From positions 1-14,654 of the forward strand of contig QYQC01000101.1 of NCBI GenBank assembly GCA_007280315.1: a stretch of DNA of 14,654 nucleotides, read 5' to 3'. Of this stretch, positions 6,750-14,585 are shown piece after piece. Positions within the stretch are counted from its first letter, which is position 1. Each line of letters opens with the position of its first letter. The stretch is from Betaproteobacteria bacterium. Its GTDB lineage: Bacteria > Pseudomonadota > Gammaproteobacteria > Burkholderiales > SG8-39. A program made the translations under genes and the position numbers. Below the pieces are notes generated by a model. The model made no database searches and had not been told where the DNA came from. It saw only the letters and a list, made by a program, of their open reading frames with translations.

Positions 6750-7364
6750 CTACTTTTGCTTCAGCTGCGCGATTTCCGCTTCGAGTTCGGCAATGCGCCG
6801 ATCGCGCTCGGCGAGCAGGCGCGCCGCGTCCGCCGCTTCGACGCGCTGCGGAATATGCTGCGGGCAGTTGGCGTCCCAGGCGTCGACCCGGAACAGGATC
6901 ACCTGCTCCCCGCGTGACTTGTAGTTCGCCGGCATCAGCGACGCCAGCAGTTCGGCATCGTTCTCTACAACGCGTGCTTCGCCCCAGATTTTGACGCGCC
7001 GACGTTGCGCATAATCGATCAGGAACAGGTGCGCTTTCGAATTCTCGGCGAGATTGCCCTGGCTGATGAACTGCCGGTTGCCGCGAAAGTCGGCAAATGC
7101 GATGGTGTTGTCTTCGAGCACACGCAGAAAGCCGGGCGGGCCGCCGCGATGCTGGATGTAGGGCTGGCCGGCCGCGTTCGCCGTACCCAGAAACACGCTG
7201 GTCTGCCCGGCGATGAACGCGGCCAGATCGGGCGTGATCGCAGTCTCCCAACTGCCGCCGTCCTCCATCCGCGCGTAGGCGCCGCGCGAACCCTTGCGCG
7301 TCTGGATCGCCTTGACCGCCGGCGTGAAGGCGATGTCGCTGGCGAAAGGCAATTCTTTGTTCAT
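6750..7364 (-). CDS. Pyridoxamine 5'-phosphate oxidase-like (FMN-binding split-barrel) protein
   Basis: This 204-residue protein has a split-barrel fold at about residues 40-165, with the segments FLGTANAAGQPYIQHRGGPPGFL (about 58-80) and FRGNRQFISQGNL (about 93-105). These are characteristic of one PPOX subfamily that binds FMN or a related flavin. The motif NCPQHIPQR (about 166-174) after the barrel is also typical of that subfamily. The last 30 residues (AADAARLLAERDRRIAELEA and onward) form a short charged coiled coil that may drive dimerisation. The family includes flavin-dependent oxidoreductases and flavin-sequestering proteins; it is probably not the vitamin B6 enzyme PdxH itself. The ATG has GAGG about 9 bases upstream. 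It is divergent from the ABC transporter operon, sharing a 188-base promoter region. Confidence 0.88.
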   Translation of the reverse strand: MNKELPFASDIAFTPAVKAIQTRKGSRGAYARMEDGGSWETAITPDLAAFIAGQTSVFLGTANAAGQPYIQHRGGPPGFLRVLEDNTIAFADFRGNRQFISQGNLAENSKAHLFLIDYAQRRRVKIWGEARVVENDAELLASLMPANYKSRGEQVILFRVDAWDANCPQHIPQRVEAADAARLLAERDRRIAELEAEIAQLKQK

Positions 7365-7552
7365 GGCGGTTTTCCTCGGGCGGTTGACGAACAGGATAGT
7401 ACAGGCGGCGCAGGAGTATTAGTTGACGTATGACAGTTGCCTTTGGTACCGTTCGAGCGCATCCCGCGAAACTGTTCGCGGGTCACGCTATCCTGGCAAC
7501 CCAGTCAACGCGGCAGCCTGTATCCGGGCGCGTCCCCAAGGAGACATAGATC

Positions 7553-8383
7553 ATGCGGCTTATCCGAACTGTTGCAGGCGTGGCGTTCATTGGTTCAGTT
7601 GTTGCGACCGTCGCGTTCCCGGCGCTGGCCGACGACATCAAGGCCGGTTCGATCACCAACAGCCCGCCGATGATCTCCTATGCCTCCGACGGCACCACGC
7701 TGCAGGGCGCGATCGTCGATCTGGCCGCCGCGATGGGCGCGCAGATGGGCAGAAAGATCACGTTCGAATCGATGGCGTTCCCCGGACTGCTGCCGGCGAT
7801 GGAAGCCAAGCGCATCGACATCGTGTTCTCGCTGATGAACGACACGCCGGAGCGGGAGAAGATCATCGACTTCGTCGACTTTTTCAATATCGGCACCATG
7901 CTGCTGATCCGCAAAGGCAACCCGGAGCAGGTCGAGAGCCTGGAGACGGCCTGCGGCAAGAAGGTTTCAACGGTGCAGGGCTCGACGCAGATCTTGCTGG
8001 TGGACGAAGCCAGCGCCAAGTGCGTCGCCGCCGGCAAGGCCGCGATCGAGAATCTGCAGTATGCGCAACCGGCTGACGCGCGCCTGCAGGTTCAGTCCGG
8101 ACGCGTCGCCGCATTCCTCGGCAATTCGCCGGTGATGGTGTACCTTGCCAGGACCGCCGGCGAAGGCAAGGTATTCGACGTGGTGCAGGGCCATGTGTAC
8201 CAGCCGGTGCCGCTCGGCATCGGCGTGGCGAAGACCAATACGCAGCTGCGCGACGCGCTGCAAAAGTCGCTCAATGCGCTGATCGCCGACGGCAGCTATC
8301 GCAAGATCCTGGAAAAGCACGGCGTCGAGAGCGGCGCGGTGAGTTCGGCCATCATCAACGGCGGCGCCAACCTCAAGCTCTAG
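7553..8383 (+). CDS. Periplasmic amino-acid-type ABC transporter substrate-binding protein
   Basis: This 276-residue solute-binding protein belongs to the family 3 (polar amino acid, SBP_bac_3) type. A Sec signal peptide is clear: MRLIRTV, a hydrophobic core to about residue 23, then ALA with likely cleavage after Ala26. The mature protein shows the two-lobed pattern: GSITNSPPMISY in the first lobe, RIDIVFSLMNDTPERE (about 84-99), a typical D-x-V-x-S/A ligand-lid region, then GKKVSTVQGST near the hinge. It should capture a small amino-acid-like ligand in the periplasm. AAGGAG lies 9 bases before the ATG. It is the first gene of a four-gene operon; the permease starts 21 bases after its stop. 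The exact ligand cannot be deduced. Confidence 0.94.
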   Translation: MRLIRTVAGVAFIGSVVATVAFPALADDIKAGSITNSPPMISYASDGTTLQGAIVDLAAAMGAQMGRKITFESMAFPGLLPAMEAKRIDIVFSLMNDTPEREKIIDFVDFFNIGTMLLIRKGNPEQVESLETACGKKVSTVQGSTQILLVDEASAKCVAAGKAAIENLQYAQPADARLQVQSGRVAAFLGNSPVMVYLARTAGEGKVFDVVQGHVYQPVPLGIGVAKTNTQLRDALQKSLNALIADGSYRKILEKHGVESGAVSSAIINGGANLKL

Positions 8384-8404
8384 CGGACGGACGTTCCAGC
8401 CCCC

Positions 8405-9197
8405 ATGACGCGCGTAGTCCCGCGGCGGCGCCCCTGGCTCTGGCTGGGGAGCGCGGCGGTAATCGCCATCGCGGCGCTGCTGGCCGTCTCCATCTATCGC
8501 AACCCGAATATCCAGCACGGCGTCATCCTGCAGTACCAGTTCGCGCCGGCGATCCTGGCGGGGCTGCGTGTCACCGTGGTGCTGGCGCTGCTCGCGGCCG
8601 TCATCGGCACCGTGCTAGGCGTGCTGCTGGCGGTGATGCGCCTGTCGGAGAGTCCGGTGCTGCGCCTCGCCAGCGGCTTCTACACCTGGCTTCTGCGCGG
8701 CACGCCTTTGCTGGTGCAGATCCTCATCTGGGGCAATCTCGCGCTGTTGTTCGAGTATCTGGGCCCGTTCAAGACCAACGACGTATTGACGCCGTTCGTG
8801 GCATCGGTGATCGCGCTCGGCCTGAATGAGGGCGCCTACATGGCGGAAATCGTGCGCGCCGGCATCATCGCCGTCGATCGCGGCCAGAACGACGCCGCGC
8901 TCGCGCTCGGCATGTCGCAGCCGCTTGCGTTGCGCCGAATCATCCTGCCGCAGGCGCTGCGCGTCATCATGCCGCCCGCGGGGAACCAGTTCATATCGTT
9001 GCTGAAAGCCACGTCCCTTGTTTCGGTGATCGCCGGTGGCGACCTGCTGACCGCGGCGCACAACATATCGTCGGCTAACCTGCACACCATCGAACTGATG
9101 CTGGTGGCGACGTTCTGGTATCTGACGGTGACGACGATTTCAAGCCTGGGCCAGCACTATGTCGAGCGCCGGCTGGGCAAATCCGGCGTGGGGATGC

Positions 9198-9211
<14 letters not shown>
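8405..9211 (+). CDS. Amino-acid-type ABC transporter permease (HisM/GlnP family)
   Basis: This 268-residue inner-membrane permease has about five to six hydrophobic segments: about residues 11-31, 50-78, 94-118, 128-150, 195-211 and 231-248. The N-terminal TM region ILAGLRVTVVLALLAAVIG, followed by LLRGTPLLVQI (about 96-106), is typical of the His/Glu/Gln permease family. The EAA loop that contacts the ATPase is present as DAALALG (Asp163-Gly169) continuing to IILPQALR. As it is the only permease gene in the cassette, it probably works as a homodimer. It starts 21 bases after the binding-protein gene, with only a weak ribosome site (GGACGGACG). It overlaps the ATPase gene by 14 bases if ATG 9198 is the true start of that gene. 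Confidence 0.95.
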
Positions 9212-10003
<792 letters not shown>

Positions 10004-10007
<4 letters not shown>

Positions 10008-10846
10008 GCGCAAGCCGGCTGGTGCTGCTCGGTACCGGCGGCGGTCCCACGCCCAAGGTGACGCGCTCGGCGCCGGCGTTTGCCGTCGCCGTGGACGGGG
10101 CGACCTATATCGTCGACTGCGGCAACGGCGTGGCGCGCCAGATGGCGAAGGCGGCGCTGCCGTTTCGCTCGCTGCGCGCGGTGTTCATCACCCACCATCA
10201 TTCGGACCACAATGCCGACTACGGCAATCTGTTCCTGCTGTTGTGGGCGGCGGGGCTGAACGCGCCGGTCGATGCGTTCGGGCCGCCGCCGCTCGCGCGC
10301 ATGACCGAGCAGTACCTCGCGCTCAATGCCTACGACATCGCCACGCGCATCGCCGACGAGGGGCGCCCGCCGCTTGCGCCGCTCGTCCGCGCGCACGACA
10401 TATCCGCGGCGGGCGAGGCCTACCGCGACGCGCGCGTGCGCGTGAGCTGCGCGCTGGTCGAGCACCCGCCGGTGGTGCCCGCGTTCGCGTTCCGCTTCGA
10501 TATGGCCGACCGTTCCATCGTGTTCTCCGGCGATACTGCGCCGTGCGACAGTCTGGTCGAGCTGGCAACAGGGGCGGACGTGCTGGTACACGAAGTGATG
10601 TACGAGCCGGCGCTGGATGAGATCTGCGCCAGGCTCGACAACGCGAAACGGCTGCGCCGGCATCTGCTCGACAGCCATACGACCGCGGACCAGGTGGGCG
10701 TCATCGCGCGCGAGGCCGGGGTCAAATGCCTGGTGCTGTCGCATTTCGTTCCTGCCGAAGGCGTCGCCGACGAGCTGTGGCTCGAAGCCGCGGCGCGCAA
10801 CTTCAGCGGCAGGATCGTGCTCGGGCGCGACCTGATGGAAATCTGA
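10004..10846 (+). CDS. Metallo-beta-lactamase-fold hydrolase (RNase Z/AtsA-like)
   Basis: This 280-residue cytoplasmic protein has the MBL metal site. HHHSDH at residues 64-69 gives the H-x-H-x-D-H motif (His64, His66, Asp68, His69), with His154, Asp177 (FSGDT) and His247 (LSHF) as the remaining ligands. His225 (DSHTT) is the extra His seen in RNase Z/arylsulfatase-like members. These enzymes cleave phosphodiesters, sulfate esters, lactones or related bonds using two zinc ions. The length and the N-terminal LLGTGGGPTP resemble the non-tRNase AtsA-like branch rather than true RNase Z. The GTG start overlaps the TGA of the ATPase gene (GTGA), so translation is probably coupled to the transporter, suggesting action on an imported compound. 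No signal peptide is present. Confidence 0.9.
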
Positions 10847-10904
10847 TACCGCGTCAGGCGGCGCGTTGGCCGAACCGGTTGCCCGCGCCGGCGCGCGTGA
10901 GAGG

Positions 10905-12044
10905 CTAGGCTGGAACGGTCTCGCTCAGTGCCACCGGCACAAATTCGACGGTAGAGGGGATGTCTGGTGCGATGTGCATCATGCGCTCGCCCAGATCCAT
11001 CACCACGGCGGCGACCGTTTCGAGACGAATCTCCGGTGCGATTGACGGGTCCGGCCGGCGGCAGATCGACAGAAAGCCCGCGGATTCATCGCGCAGCATG
11101 CGCTCGAGGTCGGCGACGGCATATTTTCCGCTGTGCGCGCCGGTCAGCGCCGTGACGCGCGCAAGGCGCGGCACGGTCGACAGGCTGGGCGCGAGCGAAG
11201 CCTGGTGCTTCGCCGCGAGCGGTGCGAGAAAATGATTGGTGTGGCACAGCGCCGTATTCGTGCCGCGGATCACCTCGAGGCCGCGCGGCGAAAATTCCAG
11301 CGCAGCGGTGTCGCCCGACGCGTCGGCGCAGAGCACGTTGGACGAGGCGCCGAAAGTAAGCTTGGATGCGAACGTCACCGCGTCGGCGACACTGTGTCGA
11401 GCCAGCAGCGCGCGCAGGAGGATGTGCACCGGCACGCCGGCATGTTCGCCGTCGTCGGTCGAGCGCAGAATATTGAGGCAGACGCCGAAGCCGCGGCTGT
11501 TGAGGCCGATCTTGGCCAGCATTCCGGCCTCGGTCAGCGTGATGAAGGACGCGCCGCCGGCGTCGCGCACGCGCAGCAGCACCAGCGCGGCGCGCTGCGC
11601 GCCCAGCCAATCCCAGTTCTGCGCCAGCAGCGTCGTAGCGGTAGCGCTCTGCGCCGGTTTCACCGCGATCGAAGTGCATTCCCCCCAGTCCGCAACGCCG
11701 AGCTGTGCGTTGGCAGCGGCGATTCGCGCCTGGTCCGGATGCGCGTTGCCCGGATAGTTCGGCGGCAGGATTTCGGTGCGCGCATTGAGCGCCAGGATTT
11801 CATCGGCGTGCCGGCCGGCGCCTGCGGCAATGCCGTCGATTTCGGCCAGCAGCGCCGGGTCGAGGTCGCCGATCAGATCGCGGTAGCCTGCGCCCGCGCG
11901 CTGCGCGCCCTGCCAGCTGATGCCGCAGTAGGCGAACAGGCGCGCGTAGGTCGTGATCGAGCGCTCGATGCGCGACTTCGCCTTCAATCCGTACTGTTGC
12001 CCGCGCTCGCGCGCAGAACCGGAAACTTCGATCAGCGGAAACAT
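10905..12044 (-). CDS. C45-family Ntn hydrolase (acyl-CoA:6-aminopenicillanate acyltransferase-like)
   Basis: This 379-residue protein resembles the peptidase C45/penicillin acyltransferase family. These N-terminal-nucleophile enzymes are made as precursors and self-cleave just before the catalytic Cys. The N-terminal part has GSARERGQQYG (about 8-18), DPALLAEIDGIAAGAG (about 62-77) and ALNARTEI (about 85-92). The core has WGECTSIAV with predicted nucleophile Cys123, then LLAQNWDW (about 139-146), both family hallmarks. The residue before Cys123 is Glu, unlike the Gly-Cys junction of fungal IAT. Family members hydrolyse or transfer acyl groups on amino acid, peptide or beta-lactam-like amides. 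ATG 12044 is preceded by GGAGAGGA, and upstream in-frame sequence to 12221 is not family-like. No signal peptide is seen. It converges on the transporter/MBL operon with a 58-base gap. Confidence 0.9.
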   Translation of the reverse strand: MFPLIEVSGSARERGQQYGLKAKSRIERSITTYARLFAYCGISWQGAQRAGAGYRDLIGDLDPALLAEIDGIAAGAGRHADEILALNARTEILPPNYPGNAHPDQARIAAANAQLGVADWGECTSIAVKPAQSATATTLLAQNWDWLGAQRAALVLLRVRDAGGASFITLTEAGMLAKIGLNSRGFGVCLNILRSTDDGEHAGVPVHILLRALLARHSVADAVTFASKLTFGASSNVLCADASGDTAALEFSPRGLEVIRGTNTALCHTNHFLAPLAAKHQASLAPSLSTVPRLARVTALTGAHSGKYAVADLERMLRDESAGFLSICRRPDPSIAPEIRLETVAAVVMDLGERMMHIAPDIPSTVEFVPVALSETVPA

Positions 12045-12108
12045 GCCGTTCCTCTCCAGCAATCGTATGGGGTCAATAATACATGGCGCCTGGGCTAAAC
12101 TGTTATTC

Positions 12109-12588
12109 ATGTGTCCGGAGCACCTTGATCGACGCGCGCCAATTCCACTACTGGTGCTGGACACCAACGTCGTCCTGGACTGGGTCGCGTTCGGCGATCC
12201 GCGCGTGCAGCCCATCGTCAATGCAATCGAGGGCGGAACGCTGCGCGCGGCGACCAGCGCGGCATGCCTGCTGGAGTTGCGCCGCGCTCTCGGCTACCCA
12301 CAGGTGAAGCTCGAACCGGCGGCGCAGGCGCTCGCGTACGAGCGCTATGTCGGCCATGCGGCGATATTCGATTTTGCCGAGTCCGCCGTATCGTCCCATC
12401 TGCCGCGCTGCGAGGACGCGGACGATCAGAAATTTCTCGAACTCGCCTGGCAGGTGCGCGCCAGCCATCTCGTTACCCGCGACAACGCCCTGCTCAAGCT
12501 CGCACGCCAAGTCGCCTCGCGGGGCCGCTTCGCCGTGCTCGCTCCGGACGCGTTCGTGCGCGCGGTGCTTGCAACGGTATCAGGCTAA
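12109..12588 (+). CDS. PIN-domain protein, putative toxin (PIN_3 / TIGR00305 type), no adjacent antitoxin
   Basis: This 159-residue protein has the PIN nuclease motifs: VLDTNVVLDW with Asp18, LLELRRAL with Glu56, DADDQKFLELA with Asp106, and VTRDNALL with Asp125. The KFLELA block is characteristic of the PF13470 group annotated as putative toxin components. All metal-binding acids are present, so nuclease activity is plausible. It is quite unlike the VapC at 4147-4539. I see no antitoxin gene beside it: the upstream 64 bases are a divergent promoter gap, and the following gene encodes an HtrA-like protein. ATG 12109 has no ribosome site, but TAAACT (12096-12101) ends 7 bases before it, consistent with a leaderless transcript. 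Many family members may be housekeeping nucleases rather than toxins. Confidence 0.88.
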   Translation: MCPEHLDRRAPIPLLVLDTNVVLDWVAFGDPRVQPIVNAIEGGTLRAATSAACLLELRRALGYPQVKLEPAAQALAYERYVGHAAIFDFAESAVSSHLPRCEDADDQKFLELAWQVRASHLVTRDNALLKLARQVASRGRFAVLAPDAFVRAVLATVSG

Positions 12589-12700
12589 AGCGCGGAGAAC
12601 GGCGCCAGTCGGGCGTCTCCGACCTGTCCCATAGTACGTTCGCAGGCAACGCAGGCGATTGCCTCGACCCGAACCGGCGCAACGTGGCAAAATCACCGCC

Positions 12701-13675
12701 ATGTCCGACACCAAATCCTGGGCCTTCGACGAATCGCTGCAGCCGCGCGAGGACGAGGTCGGTTTCGATCTTGGGCAGGCGTTGGATGCCGTGGTGCTGC
12801 TGCGCGCGGAGATTCCGGAGGACGCATTCACTGGCGGCATCCTCGGCACCGAACGCCTAGGCTACGGCGCGGTCATCCGCGCGGACGGCCTGGTGCTCAC
12901 CATCGGCTACCTGATCACCGAGGCGGAGACCATCTGGCTGACAAACAATGCCGGCGACGTCGTCGCCGGCCATGCGCTCGCCTACGATCAGGCCACCGGC
13001 TTCGGCCTGGTGCAGCCGCTGGGGGAACTGCGCGCGCCGTTGCTTGAGCGCGGCTCTGCTACAGAGTTGACGGCAGGCGATGAAGTGTTCGTCATCGGCC
13101 ACGGCGGGCGCTCGCATGCGCTCAAGGCCAAGGTGATCGCCAGGCGCGAGTTCGCCGGTTACTGGGAATATCTGATCGACGACGCCCTGTTCACCGCGCC
13201 GGCGCATCCGCAATGGGGCGGTGCGGCGCTGCTCGATACGCGCGGGCGGCTGGTTGGCATCGGATCGCTGCTGTTGCAGGAGACCGTGGGCGAGAATGCG
13301 GAGCAGGGCAACATGTTCGTTCCCATCGATCTTCTCGAACCCATCCTCAATGACCTGTTGGCGCACGGGCGGGCGGCGCGCGCGCCGCGCCCGTGGCTCG
13401 GCATGTATACCCAGCATGGAGACGCCGGTCTGGTGGTGGGCGGACTGGCGCCGGGCAGCCCGGCGGAGCGCGCCGGCGTGCAGGCCGGCGACCTGGTGCT
13501 CGGCGTGGCGGGCGAACGGAGCAACAGTCTGGCGGATTTTCTGCGCAGCGTCTGGCGCCTCGGCGGTCCGGGGGTCGAAGTACCGTTGATGCTGGCGCGT
13601 CAGGGCGACGTGCTGCGCCTCACGCTGCACTCGGCCGACCGCGGCGATTTCCTGAAGAAGCCGCGGCTGCATTGA
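12701..13675 (+). CDS. HtrA/DegP-like trypsin-fold plus PDZ protein lacking the catalytic triad (pseudoprotease)
   Basis: This 324-residue protein has an S1C (DegP/HtrA) trypsin-like domain (about 28-215) and a PDZ domain (about 232-310; LGMYTQ, then LAPGSPAERAGVQAGDLVLGV). The protease frame is recognisable: GAVIRADGLVLT, DEVFVIGHG, GGAALLDTRGRLVGIG. The catalytic positions are not conserved. Where HtrA has TNxHVV, this has TIGYLI (His to Tyr70). The Asp of S/TDIAL becomes Gly100 in TGFGLV. GNSGG is replaced by PQWGG (Ser to Trp172). It has no signal peptide or N-terminal membrane anchor, unlike most HtrA proteins, so it is probably a cytoplasmic scaffold or ligand-binding protein. ATG 12701 has no clear ribosome site; CAAAAT ends 7 bases upstream. 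The frame is intact, so this is not simply a decaying pseudogene. Confidence 0.88.
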   Translation: MSDTKSWAFDESLQPREDEVGFDLGQALDAVVLLRAEIPEDAFTGGILGTERLGYGAVIRADGLVLTIGYLITEAETIWLTNNAGDVVAGHALAYDQATGFGLVQPLGELRAPLLERGSATELTAGDEVFVIGHGGRSHALKAKVIARREFAGYWEYLIDDALFTAPAHPQWGGAALLDTRGRLVGIGSLLLQETVGENAEQGNMFVPIDLLEPILNDLLAHGRAARAPRPWLGMYTQHGDAGLVVGGLAPGSPAERAGVQAGDLVLGVAGERSNSLADFLRSVWRLGGPGVEVPLMLARQGDVLRLTLHSADRGDFLKKPRLH

Positions 13676-13725
13676 TCAAACGTGATGACTTAAATTGCGG
13701 CCCAGTGTTGCGGTGGCGCGATTTT

Positions 13726-13749
13726 GCGCGGACGAAAAACTGTCCGCGC
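13726..13749. repeat. Hairpin, 8-bp stem
   Basis: GCGCGGAC at 13726-13733 pairs with GTCCGCGC at 13742-13749 across the 8-base A-rich loop GAAAAACT. It lies 50 bases after the pseudoprotease stop and directly precedes a longer hairpin. No T run follows, so it is not a standard terminator on its own. Confidence 0.55.
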
Positions 13750-13750
13750 G

Positions 13751-13801
13751 GATTGCCGATTGCGCACGGATGATGAATCCATCCGTGCGCAATCGGCAAT
13801 C
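13751..13801. repeat. Perfect 21-bp inverted repeat with 9-base loop; possible bidirectional terminator or repeat element
   Basis: Bases 13751-13771 are the exact reverse complement of 13781-13801, separated by GATGAATCC. The left arm starts GATTGCCGATTGCG, so it contains a short internal direct repeat (GATTGC, CGATTGC). It lies between the convergent pseudoprotease and histidine-phosphatase genes, one base after the 8-bp hairpin. No T run follows on either strand. Candidates are a strong transcript-end stabiliser, a REP/BIME-like dispersed element, or the remains of a small mobile element. The rest of 13676-13910 holds no gene; a small GCGCGC-GTA-GCGCGC hairpin at 13847-13861 is followed by AAGGTTTTG. 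Confidence 0.8.
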
Positions 13802-13910
13802 TTGGATAAAGCCAACCCTGAGCGGTTTTCGGTTGTTCCCATTTCGGCGCGCGTAGCGCGCAAGGTTTTGTTCATGCTGGCGACGATACTTGCTTCACGT
13901 TTGGTTCAGT

Positions 13911-14585
13911 TCACGAGTAGGTAATCGCCTCACGCCTGTCGCTGCGCTCCAGATGCGGCACGCAGTTGAAACTCACCAGGCGCATCGAGCGCGGGCTGAA
14001 GAACACCTCGCAGAATCCGGAGTTGCGAAACTGCAGGTTGAGTTCGATCGCGGTCTGCGCCGGCGCCTGCAGCAGGTCGGCAATGCCGCGGCCGATGGCG
14101 CCGCCCGACGTCGCCGCAAGCACATTTGCGTCATCGGGCAAATCGGCGCAGGCGCTTTTCATCGCGGCGGCGATACGCCCGCCGAAGCCCTGCCAGGTTT
14201 CGGGCAGCGGACCCTGCAGTGTGCCTTCGGCCCAGGCCGCGAGCGCCGCCTTGATGGTGCGATACACGGCACGCACATCGCCTTTGGCGCGCGCATCCGC
14301 CCACTTGTCGCCGAGATAGGCTTTGTACAGCGCGTCTCCCGAATACTCGTTCCAGCCCGGATGCTCCGCGGCCGTCAGCGTCGAACCCATGGCGTCGAGA
14401 ATATCGCGCGCCGTCTGGCGCTGGCGCTCAAGCGTGCCGCAGACCGCGCGCGCGAATACGATGCCGCGCTCGGCGAAGTATTCACCCAGCCACACCGATT
14501 GGCGCCGGCCGAGTTCGCTCAGGCGGTCGTAGTTCTCGGCGGCGAAGGAGGCCTGGCCGTGACGGACCAGATAAAGAGTTGCCAT
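13911..14585 (-). CDS. Histidine phosphatase (phosphoglycerate-mutase superfamily) protein with second active-site His replaced
   Basis: This 224-residue cytoplasmic protein begins MATLYLVRHGQAS, with the phosphate-accepting His9 and Arg8 of the RHG motif. It continues with LSELGRRQ (about 22-29) and TLERQRQTA, the counterpart of SPLxRAxQTA with Arg54. The likely acid Glu80 lies in WNEYSGD. Where branch members normally have SHGG, it has TSGG: Ser160 replaces the second conserved His, although the surrounding VLAATSGGAIG block is intact. The enzyme could be a variant phosphatase subgroup or a non-catalytic member. The ATG follows the TAG of an upstream minus-strand gene with no gap (TAGATG), so translation is probably coupled to it. 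It is convergent with the pseudoprotease gene. The substrate is unknown. Confidence 0.92.
   Translation of the reverse strand: MATLYLVRHGQASFAAENYDRLSELGRRQSVWLGEYFAERGIVFARAVCGTLERQRQTARDILDAMGSTLTAAEHPGWNEYSGDALYKAYLGDKWADARAKGDVRAVYRTIKAALAAWAEGTLQGPLPETWQGFGGRIAAAMKSACADLPDDANVLAATSGGAIGRGIADLLQAPAQTAIELNLQFRNSGFCEVFFSPRSMRLVSFNCVPHLERSDRREAITYS

Noticed and set aside
11133..12098. Plus-strand open frame opposite the C45 gene
   Set aside because: It is an antisense shadow; the minus strand carries the family motifs and a good ribosome site.
12857..13672. Minus-strand frame opposite the pseudoprotease
   Set aside because: It has His/Arg/Gln-rich composition and no ribosome site; the plus strand encodes recognisable protease-fold and PDZ motifs.
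13681..13875. Possible short genes in the gap between the pseudoprotease and the histidine phosphatase
   Set aside because: The open frames run through the large hairpin, lack ribosome sites and show no domain.
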